DNA of 6,719 nt from Deltaproteobacteria bacterium. Lineage in GTDB: Bacteria > Desulfobacterota > Syntrophia > Syntrophales > UBA2210. Every line of letters starts with the position of its first letter. The stretch's first letter is position 1. The stretch spans positions 1-6,719 of the forward strand of contig DSBH01000292.1 of assembly GCA_011056825.1 (NCBI GenBank), read 5' to 3'. The notes beneath the pieces were generated by a model, which saw nothing but the letters and a program-made list of their open reading frames with translations, was not told the DNA's origin and did not search any database. Made by a program: the position numbers and the translations under genes. Below, in pieces: positions 1 through 5,507 of the stretch.

Positions 1-8
1 ATTTGATA

Positions 9-1898
9 TTATCTGATGGGAGACCCGGGATTCACGGCATCGTCAAAACCGATCAGCACAACTTTTTTCCCGCTTTCTGCCGCCAACAACATCCCCCTCG
101 ACTCGACACCCATGATCTTCGTCGGTTTCATGTTGACGATAACGGCAATCTGTTTCCCCACGAGATCGTCCGGCCGGTAATCCCTTCCAACACCGGCCAC
201 GATGATCCGCTCTTCGCCCACATCGATTTTCAATTCCACAAGTTTTGACGATTTCGGCACCGGCCTGGCCTCAAGTATACGGGCAGCCCTGATGTCGAGT
301 CGTTCAAAAGCCTCCATTTCAACGAGTTCCTTGATATCCGCCAGCCCGGCCGCAGTCGTTTCTTCCTTCGTTTCGATGATGCGTCGAGGAAAGAGGGCAT
401 CTCCCTTGTCAAGCGGGTTGCCAGGCGCCAGGCCGCCCCATTCCCGCATTTCAGCGAGGGACGGCGATCCGTTCAGACCGAGGCGACGCAGAATTTCCGC
501 AGCGGAATCGGGCATGAAGGGGCTGAGAGCTACACCGATGAACCGGAGCGTTTCAAGAACGGTATACATGACCGCTTCCAGGCGTCCGGCCGATGATTCG
601 TCCCGGGCCAGAAGCCATGGCTGCGTTTCCACGATGTACTTGTTGGCGGCGTTAACAAGCTCCCACACGGCCGCAAGCGCCCGGTGGAACTGGAGTGCTT
701 CGAAGGATGACTCCAGTACCTCCGCCAGGGATTCCCCTCGCTGAATAAGATCCCGGTCCGCTTCATCAATCGGACCGCGTTCGGGAACCCTTCCCCCGCA
801 ATATTTAATGGCCATCGCAAGGCTCCTGCTTACAAGGTTTCCCAAGTCGTTTGCCAGATCCGCGTTGAGGCGTGCCACGAGACCTTCTTCGCTGAAATTC
901 GCGTCAAGTCCGAACACCATGTCGCGCATCAGGTAATAGCGGAAAGGATCGAGACCGTACTTGTCTTTCAGGTCGAGAGGATTTACTACTGTCCCGAGGC
1001 TCTTGGACATCTTGCCCGTTTCAATGTTCCAGTAGCCGTGCACATTCAGACGGCGGTACGGTTCGATTCCCGCCGCTTTCAGCATCGTCGGCCAGTATAT
1101 GCCGTGCGGCTTCAGAATATCCTTGGCGATCAGATGCTGCGTCGAAGGCCAGAAGGTCCGGTAAGACTCGCTGTCGGGGTAACCGATGCCGGTGAGATAG
1201 TTTATGAGCGCGTCGAACCAGACATAGGTCACATAGTTTTCGTCGAAGGGTAACGTAATTCCCCAAGTCAGGCGCGACTTGGGACGGGATATGCAGAGAT
1301 CTTCCAGGGGTTCACGCAGGAAGGCAAGCGCTTCATTGCGGTAACGTTCGGGCCTGATAAAATCGGGATGGTCGGTGATATACTTGACCAGCCATTCCTG
1401 GTACCGACTCATGGTAAAAAAATAGTTGCTTTCCTTTCGCACTTCCGGCGCTATCAGGTGGTCCGGGCACAAGCCGTTGACAAGCTCCGATTCCCGGTAG
1501 AACCGTTCGCATCCAACACAGTAATATCCCTCATATTCACCGAAATAGATGTCGCCCGCGTCATAGACCTTCTGCAGAATCGATCTGACGATGTCCTGGT
1601 GATTTTCATCGGTGGTCCGAATAAAATAATCATTCGTTATGTTCAGTTCCGGCCATAATTTCCGGAATCGATCGCTTATCCGGTCTGCGTATTCATGGGG
1701 CGTGACGCCGGCGGCATGTGCAGCTTCGGCGATTTTATCGCCGTGTTCGTCCGTTCCGGTGAGAAAAAAGGTTTTCAGGCCGGCCATGCGATAAAAACGG
1801 GCCATGACGTCGGCCACGATGGTCGTATAGGCATGCCCGATATGAGGAGAAGCGTTAACGTAATAAATGGGAGTCGTTACGTAAAAAGAATCCTGCAT
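9..1898 (-). CDS. metG: Methionyl-tRNA synthetase (MetRS) with C-terminal tRNA-binding domain
   Basis: Class I aminoacyl-tRNA synthetase that charges tRNA-Met with methionine in the cytosol. The 629-residue protein has, in order: a Rossmann catalytic core with the HIGH motif at residues 19-22 (in SPHIGHAY); a zinc knuckle with C127, C130, C144 and H147, the single CxxC...CxxH type I associate with Thermus-like MetRS rather than the E. coli double knuckle; the KMSKS loop at 296-300; an anticodon-binding helical domain at about 340-480; and an OB-fold Trbp111/EMAP-II-like tRNA-binding domain at about 525-629, seen in FERLDIRAARI and VNMKPTKIMGVESRGM. The start at 1898 (ATG) is chosen because AGGAG lies 8 nt upstream (1907-1911) and MQDSFYVTTPIYY is the usual family start; an in-frame GTG at 1925 would add nine unconserved residues. 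The TAA stop is at 9-11. The gene lies 89 bp downstream of ricT and is probably the distal gene of the tmk-holB-ricT unit. It looks intact. Confidence 0.98.
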   Translation of the reverse strand: MQDSFYVTTPIYYVNASPHIGHAYTTIVADVMARFYRMAGLKTFFLTGTDEHGDKIAEAAHAAGVTPHEYADRISDRFRKLWPELNITNDYFIRTTDENHQDIVRSILQKVYDAGDIYFGEYEGYYCVGCERFYRESELVNGLCPDHLIAPEVRKESNYFFTMSRYQEWLVKYITDHPDFIRPERYRNEALAFLREPLEDLCISRPKSRLTWGITLPFDENYVTYVWFDALINYLTGIGYPDSESYRTFWPSTQHLIAKDILKPHGIYWPTMLKAAGIEPYRRLNVHGYWNIETGKMSKSLGTVVNPLDLKDKYGLDPFRYYLMRDMVFGLDANFSEEGLVARLNADLANDLGNLVSRSLAMAIKYCGGRVPERGPIDEADRDLIQRGESLAEVLESSFEALQFHRALAAVWELVNAANKYIVETQPWLLARDESSAGRLEAVMYTVLETLRFIGVALSPFMPDSAAEILRRLGLNGSPSLAEMREWGGLAPGNPLDKGDALFPRRIIETKEETTAAGLADIKELVEMEAFERLDIRAARILEARPVPKSSKLVELKIDVGEERIIVAGVGRDYRPDDLVGKQIAVIVNMKPTKIMGVESRGMLLAAESGKKVVLIGFDDAVNPGSPIR

Positions 1899-1906
1899 TG
1901 TTCTTT

Positions 1907-1911
1907 CTCCT
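1907..1911 (-). promoter_or_regulatory. Shine-Dalgarno site of metG (AGGAG)
   Basis: AGGAG read on the minus strand, 8 nt before the ATG at 1898. It lies downstream of the alternative in-frame GTG at 1925, so it decides in favour of the shorter MetRS. Confidence 0.75.
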
Positions 1912-1987
1912 GGCAATGTAAACACCGGTAAACGCGTCTTCGAGCCGTTTCCTTCCGCTTGATTCGAAAACCGCCGCCGGTGGAGGA

Positions 1988-2830
1988 TTACTGAGACTTC
2001 GGCGTATCGGTCCTGATGATTTCGTCGATGGAAACCTCCGTTTCCTTGCCGTCACCGAGATCGACCACTATTTTATTTTCAAGAACTTTCTGCCGCATAA
2101 CCTTGCCCCGTCCCTGCGAAAGCATGACGTTTTTTCCGCACTTGGGCATGTGTTTCTTCGCTTCGCGGTACATGTCGTATTCAAAGGCGAGGCAACACAT
2201 CAGCCGTCCGCAGACACCTGAAATTTTTTCAGGATTGAGCAGCATATTCTGTTCCTTGGCCATTTTGATTGACACGGTGCCGAAGGAATTGAGGAACCCG
2301 GAACAGCAGAGCTCCCTGCCACACATGCCCAATCCTCCAAACAGGCGCGCTTCGCTTCTCACCCAGATCTGCCTGAGCTCGATACGGGTCCGGTAGGCGG
2401 CGACAAGATCTTTGACGAGTTCCCGGAAATCCACGCGGCTGTCGGCGGTGAAATAAAAAACAAGCTTACTGCGGTCGAAAAGATAGGACACCTCGACGAG
2501 TCTCATGGCAAGATCCCGCTCCGCTATCTTTTTCTTGCAGAATTGAAAAGCTTCGCGCTCGACATCGCAGTTCTCGGCCGCGCGTGTCAGGTCATTACTC
2601 GAGGCCTTCCTCAAAACCGGTTTCATCTGCTCCGAAACTCTCGCCGCATCGACGATTTTCGTTACCGACATCACCATACCGATGGCTTCGCCCTGTTCCG
2701 TCAGGACAATTACTCTGTCGTCTTTCTCGACGGGCACACCCGCGCCGTCAAACGTGTAAAGTTTCCCTTTTTCCCGAAATCGGACACGGACAATATATCC
2801 GCTTTCATCATGGTTGTCGTTCATGTTCAT
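1988..2830 (-). CDS. ricT: RicT/YaaT-like PSP1-domain protein with cysteine cluster
   Basis: 280-residue protein of the PSP1 C-terminal-domain family (B. subtilis RicT/YaaT). The N-terminal half (about 10-60) is a small beta-rich segment starting GYIVRVRFREKGKLYTF. The PSP1 core runs from about 65 to 155 and contains LVFYFTADSRVDFRELVKDL. A cysteine-rich C-terminal part follows, with CGRELCC (C170, C175, C176), GVCGRLMCC (C207, C212, C213) and MPKCGK (C231). These cysteines are the family hallmark. In B. subtilis, RicT with RicA and RicF forms an Fe-S-binding complex that affects RNase Y-dependent mRNA maturation and the sporulation phosphorelay; whether that role holds here is unknown, as no RicA or RicF partner is in the window. 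The start is the first of two close ATGs (2830 and 2824), with GGGAG six nt upstream. It lies 13 bp after holB, so co-transcription is likely. Placement next to holB and metG is common for this family. Confidence 0.93.
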   Translation of the reverse strand: MNMNDNHDESGYIVRVRFREKGKLYTFDGAGVPVEKDDRVIVLTEQGEAIGMVMSVTKIVDAARVSEQMKPVLRKASSNDLTRAAENCDVEREAFQFCKKKIAERDLAMRLVEVSYLFDRSKLVFYFTADSRVDFRELVKDLVAAYRTRIELRQIWVRSEARLFGGLGMCGRELCCSGFLNSFGTVSIKMAKEQNMLLNPEKISGVCGRLMCCLAFEYDMYREAKKHMPKCGKNVMLSQGRGKVMRQKVLENKIVVDLGDGKETEVSIDEIIRTDTPKSQ

Positions 2831-2843
2831 GTGCGGCTCCCGT

Positions 2844-3866
2844 TCATCTTCCCCGTGCCGCCGGCTGACGCCTGCCCGTCGACGGCTGACGAAGCTTGAA
2901 CATCATTGATTCCAGAACCAACCGGCTGTTTGCGTTGCGGTCAACCGCCCGTCTCGCGGCCTCGACACATTCGATGTTTCTCGTAAGACGGTCAGATGTC
3001 GAACGATCCGCAGCCCGCCGCGTACAATTGAGCAAATCGCGATGAAGAACCAGTCCCTCACGACCGGTTTCGTGCAAAACAAGGACATCGCGATACCATT
3101 CTTTCATCAATTCGAGTTTTTCAACAATCGCCGCCCTGTCGTCTCCGAAACGCGCGACGACAAGAAACGGCGCCAGCGGGTTTTCATCACCCGCATCCCC
3201 GCTGATCTCCAGAACACCGAGGATATCCTCTTCAAAACGTCGGGACGCCTCCGGATCGCGATCAATCACTCTTCCGATACAACCGGCCGACGTCGCCGCG
3301 AGCATTGATGATTCTTCCTCCCCCATGCCGCGCCGTTCTTTCAAAAAGGCTTCAACCGCGGAGACCGGCAGAGGAGCGAAACGGAGACGCTGGCACCGCG
3401 AAGCTATGGTCCGGGAGAGTGCTTCGCTTCGTGACGTGAGCAATATTAAAACATTACCCGGCGCCGGTTCCTCGAGTGTTTTCAAAAGCGCGTTGGCCGC
3501 TTCATCGTTCATGGCGTGAGCCTCTTCAATGATCACGACCCGCCGCCGTCCCTCGAGGGGGCGGAAACACATCTGCCTGGCCAGCTCTCGTATTTGACCG
3601 ATTTTAATAAACTTGCCCTCGGGCGCCACGAACAGGATATCGGGGTGATTCCCTGTTTCTATTTTTCTGCATGACGCACAGAACTCTCCCGTCTCCTCTT
3701 CGGTACCGAGACAATTCAGGGCCCTGGCGAAGGCCAGTGCTGTTGTTTTTTTCCCTACTCCCGCCATACCGTCGAAAAGATACGCCTGGGCAACCCTGTC
3801 ACGCAAAAGAGCGTTTTTCAAAAAATTGATCTGTCGCTCGTGACCGTAGACCCCGGAAAACGGCAT
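2844..3866 (-). CDS. holB: DNA polymerase III delta-prime subunit (clamp loader)
   Basis: 340-residue AAA+ clamp-loader subunit that, with tau/gamma and delta, opens the beta clamp and places it on primed DNA. Visible elements: N-terminal FSGVYGHERQINFLKNAL; P-loop GMAGVGKKT at 33-41; a zinc-module region at 52-66; HPD at 74-76; a Walker B-like VIIEEAHAMN at 111-120; LLKTLEEP at 127-134; sensor 1 LLTSRSE at 142-148; and the SRC motif at 156-158, the arginine-finger motif of delta-prime and gamma/tau. The zinc module keeps only C52, C63 and C66; the usual four-cysteine pattern (C-x8-C-x2-C-x2-C in E. coli) lacks one here. The ATG at 3866 is preferred over an upstream in-frame start at 3941, because the extra 25 residues would be a shadow of the tmk end and match nothing. 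Only 4 bp separate it from the tmk stop, and GGGTGA in the end of tmk can serve as ribosome site, suggesting translational coupling. The C-terminal tail is Arg/Pro/Gln-rich and contains a short repeat. Confidence 0.95.
   Translation of the reverse strand: MPFSGVYGHERQINFLKNALLRDRVAQAYLFDGMAGVGKKTTALAFARALNCLGTEEETGEFCASCRKIETGNHPDILFVAPEGKFIKIGQIRELARQMCFRPLEGRRRVVIIEEAHAMNDEAANALLKTLEEPAPGNVLILLTSRSEALSRTIASRCQRLRFAPLPVSAVEAFLKERRGMGEEESSMLAATSAGCIGRVIDRDPEASRRFEEDILGVLEISGDAGDENPLAPFLVVARFGDDRAAIVEKLELMKEWYRDVLVLHETGREGLVLHRDLLNCTRRAADRSTSDRLTRNIECVEAARRAVDRNANSRLVLESMMFKLRQPSTGRRQPAARGR
2862..2891. repeat. Short direct repeat in the holB 3' end
   Basis: CGGCTGACG occurs at 2862-2870 and again at 2883-2891, 21 bp apart and in frame. 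On the protein level it gives the two RQP units in the HolB tail (RQPSTGRRQPAARGR). The spacing suggests a small in-frame duplication that has since diverged, or chance in GC-rich sequence. Confidence 0.4.
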
Positions 3867-3870
3867 GGCG

Positions 3871-4512
3871 CTATTCACCCAGCACCCCCTCCAGCACAGC
3901 CACGACATCGCTGAACACGGCGTCGATATCGCGGTCGGCATCGACGACGCGGAAACGTTGCGGGTCCTGCTCGGCGAGGGTGAGGTACCCTTCCCTCACC
4001 CGCCGGTGAAACTCGATGTGTTCGACTTCAAAACGGTCGTCCGGCCCTGCCGGACTGTCGGCGTCGCGCCTCCTGACTCTGTCAAGGCCGCGTTCAGGGC
4101 TCATGTCGAAAAGCACCGTTATGCCGGGCCGCAGGGATTGCGCCGCAAAATCGTTTATCCGGTCGATCATGTCCAAATCGAGACCGCGCCCGTACCCCTG
4201 GTAAACCGTGGTGGCGTCAGCAAACCGGTCGCACAGCACCACCCTGCCTTCCTGCAGAGCGGGACAAATAATTTCTTCCACATGCTGAGCCCTGTCCGCC
4301 GCGAACAGCAGCAATTCAGACCGCGCAGATATGCGAAGTCCGCTTTTTTCAAGAAGCAACTTCCGCAATGTGCGCCCCAAATTGCTGCCGCCCGGCTCAC
4401 TGGTCGCCAGGCACGGAATGCGGCGACTTTCGAGGTAAGCGGCCGCCATGTTTATCTGGGTTGTTTTCCCCGAACCTTCAATCCCTTCGAATGTTACAAA
4501 CAAACCCGTCAT
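3871..4512 (-). CDS. tmk: Thymidylate kinase (dTMP kinase)
   Basis: Phosphorylates dTMP to dTDP with ATP in the cytosol, feeding dTTP synthesis. The 213-residue length is typical. Motifs: P-loop FEGIEGSGKTTQ (residues 8-19); EPGG at 39-42, the dTMP-binding segment; the DRF signature CDRFADATTVYQG from residue 94, with D95 and R96; and an arginine-rich LID at about 145-162 (RVRRRDADSPAGPDDRFE). The P-loop lacks the basic residue seen in yeast/human enzymes while the LID carries the arginines, which fits the bacterial type II TMPK class. The start ATG at 4512 has a modest GGGGA 7 nt upstream and gives the expected MTGLFVTFEG N-terminus. It is followed after 4 bp by holB, a pairing seen in many bacteria, and is preceded by a 96-bp gap after the ferredoxin, so its own promoter may lie there although no convincing -35/-10 pair was found. 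Confidence 0.97.
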   Translation of the reverse strand: MTGLFVTFEGIEGSGKTTQINMAAAYLESRRIPCLATSEPGGSNLGRTLRKLLLEKSGLRISARSELLLFAADRAQHVEEIICPALQEGRVVLCDRFADATTVYQGYGRGLDLDMIDRINDFAAQSLRPGITVLFDMSPERGLDRVRRRDADSPAGPDDRFEVEHIEFHRRVREGYLTLAEQDPQRFRVVDADRDIDAVFSDVVAVLEGVLGE

Positions 4513-4585
4513 GATATGATCCCCGGATGTAACGTGAATGCATTATGAAATGACCGCAGGGTGATTCGGGAAAGACATTCGGCGT

Positions 4586-4605
4586 ATATAAAACCCGAAG
4601 AGGGT
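4586..4605 (-). terminator. Possible weak terminator or attenuator after the ferredoxin gene
   Basis: Immediately after the ferredoxin stop, the minus strand reads ACCC-TCTTC-GGGT followed by TTTATATA (stem 4593-4596 with 4602-4605). The stem has only four base pairs, plus two A-T pairs beyond a mismatch, and the T-run is short. Complete termination is doubtful; partial read-through into tmk is likely. Confidence 0.25.
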
Positions 4606-4608
4606 ATT

Positions 4609-4788
4609 CTAGCTTTCTTCACCCGGTTCGATGGCTTCCACGGGACAAATTTCAGCGCAGGCACCACAATCGGTACACAAATCCGGGTCGATAACGTATT
4701 TATCCTCACCTTCGCTGATCGCACCAACGGGACACTCGTCTTCACAGCTTCCACAGGCAATACATTCATCAGTAATCACATAGGCCAT
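4609..4788 (-). CDS. Small 2[4Fe-4S] ferredoxin
   Basis: 59-residue electron carrier of the clostridial-type 8Fe-8S ferredoxin family. It has two complete cluster motifs: C9-x2-C12-x2-C15-x3-C19-P and C38-x2-C41-x2-C44-x3-C48-P. The two halves are pseudo-symmetric (CIACGSCEDECPVGAI and CTDCGACAEICPVEAI), the known internal duplication of this fold. The protein is acidic and has no transmembrane segment, so it should be a soluble low-potential carrier in the cytosol. The ATG at 4788 follows a strong GGAGG (4796-4800) with 7 nt spacing; the stop is TAG at 4609-4611. The only gaps nearby are 94 bp upstream and 96 bp downstream, so it may be a separate short transcript. GC at third codon positions is about 44 percent (26 of 59), clearly lower than the GC-rich plus-strand fragment at the right end. 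Its redox partner cannot be read from the window, but IspH, an Fe-S reductase needing an electron donor, is encoded upstream. Confidence 0.96.
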   Translation of the reverse strand: MAYVITDECIACGSCEDECPVGAISEGEDKYVIDPDLCTDCGACAEICPVEAIEPGEES

Positions 4789-4795
4789 TTTACTT

Positions 4796-4800
4796 CCTCC
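4796..4800 (-). promoter_or_regulatory. Strong Shine-Dalgarno site of the ferredoxin gene (GGAGG)
   Basis: GGAGG on the minus strand, 7 nt before the ferredoxin ATG at 4788. It is the best ribosome site in the window and supports the reality and high expression of this small gene. Confidence 0.8.
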
Positions 4801-4882
4801 ACTCTAGAAATAGCATACAAATTCGTCGTTCTCGCCGTTTCCTCACCGTGCTGCGGCGCGCCTTCATGTTCCGCAAACTTTC

Positions 4883-5479
4883 TCAATGGGGCATCTCCCG
4901 AACAAGCCGCCGTGCCACTGCTTCGCCCACATCGGCCAGTTCCGGTTTGAAGACGCGGTAACGTTTCTCGTCAAAATGGTGGGCCGCCCATAAAATTCGG
5001 CCTGTCGAGGCCTCAACGAATCTCATTTCCAGTCCCACTTTCGCTATATCTTTTTCTTTCGTGTCAACGGTATAACTCCAGAATGATACAATCACCAGCA
5101 AAAAAGATTCAACATCCAGCACTTCACCCAGACGGGCGCTCAAGGCGGGATCAGAATAATTGAGGATCTCGAGTTTCGCCTGGTATTCCTCGAAAATCGG
5201 CGCCGCTTCGTTTTCCTCGATTATCCGCATCACTTCATCGGGTGATAGAACTCGGTCATACCTGTCCGTCTTTGTAAGTTCGTCCACCGTGATGCGGTCT
5301 ATTATTCCCGCCGCCTCGTCATGCGGCCCTACTGACACGGGGAACAGAGCAACGGATCGTGGACTGAAATCTTCGGCGTTTTCCGCTGTTTTTGCATACC
5401 TGACCGGGCCCGCGCAACCGGAGACAAAGGTGACGATCACAAAAGCAAAGAAAAGCGCTGCTACATAGAGTTTTTTCAT
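4883..5479 (-). CDS. Outer-membrane-type lipoprotein, possibly CsgG/LpoB-like fold
   Basis: 198-residue lipoprotein of unassigned function. The N-terminus MKKLYVAALFFAFVIVTFVSGC is a type II signal peptide: two lysines, a hydrophobic stretch at 4-19, and lipobox VSGC with the lipidated Cys22. The residue after Cys is Ala, not the Asp that marks inner-membrane retention in E. coli. The mature part has the pattern of CsgG/LpoB/GNA1162-like periplasmic domains: SVALFPVSV (42-50), a helix with IIDRITVDELTKTDRYDRVLS (59-79), LGEVLDVESFLLVIVSFWSY (117-136), and a strand-turn-strand VGLEMRFVEASTGRILWAA (148-166), where 'TGxxLWxA' is typical of that group. This assignment is by pattern only. The ATG at 5479 is chosen because AGGTGA lies 7 nt upstream (5487-5492) and the signal peptide starts there; in-frame starts farther up would bury it inside a long extension overlapping the prenyltransferase gene. 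It begins 28 bp after the UbiA stop, so the two are probably co-transcribed. Confidence 0.88.
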   Translation of the reverse strand: MKKLYVAALFFAFVIVTFVSGCAGPVRYAKTAENAEDFSPRSVALFPVSVGPHDEAAGIIDRITVDELTKTDRYDRVLSPDEVMRIIEENEAAPIFEEYQAKLEILNYSDPALSARLGEVLDVESFLLVIVSFWSYTVDTKEKDIAKVGLEMRFVEASTGRILWAAHHFDEKRYRVFKPELADVGEAVARRLVREMPH

Positions 5480-5486
5480 TCGATGA

Positions 5487-5492
5487 TCACCT
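5487..5492 (-). promoter_or_regulatory. Shine-Dalgarno site of the lipoprotein gene (AGGTGA)
   Basis: AGGTGA on the minus strand, 7 nt before the ATG at 5479, in the 28-bp spacer after the UbiA stop. It fixes the lipoprotein start just before the signal peptide. Confidence 0.6.
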
Positions 5493-5507
5493 GTCATCCT
5501 TTCATCA

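Noticed and set aside
202..744. 180-codon Ser/Arg-rich plus-strand frame under metG
   Set aside because: Low-complexity composition typical of an antisense shadow; metG is intact and explains the stretch.
1899..1925. N-terminal extension of MetRS from an in-frame GTG at 1925
   Set aside because: The AGGAG ribosome site lies after that codon and the ATG at 1898 gives the conserved family start.
1899..1987. Possible terminator or leader hairpin in the ricT-metG spacer (ACCG-GCGG-CGGT followed by TTTT)
   Set aside because: The stem is only four base pairs and no T-box or other riboswitch consensus could be recognised in 89 bp.
3865..4548. 227-codon plus-strand open frame antisense to tmk
   Set aside because: It lies opposite an unmistakable thymidylate kinase, has no recognisable motif, and such long antisense frames are expected in GC-rich coding DNA.
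4509..4769. 86-codon minus frame overlapping the ferredoxin
   Set aside because: It is another frame of the same strand, without the cysteine motifs, and runs into the spacer before tmk.
4855..4862. GGCGCGCC palindrome between lipoprotein and ferredoxin genes
   Set aside because: A single 8-bp GC palindrome with no partner site or flanking symmetry; chance is enough in GC-rich sequence.
4789..4882. Promoter for the ferredoxin (TATGCT as a -10 box)
   Set aside because: No acceptable -35 element lies at the right distance, so the match is too weak to list.
4561..4950. 129-codon plus-strand frame across the ferredoxin gene and both flanks
   Set aside because: The minus strand holds a complete ferredoxin with eight conserved cysteines and a strong ribosome site; the plus frame has no family features.
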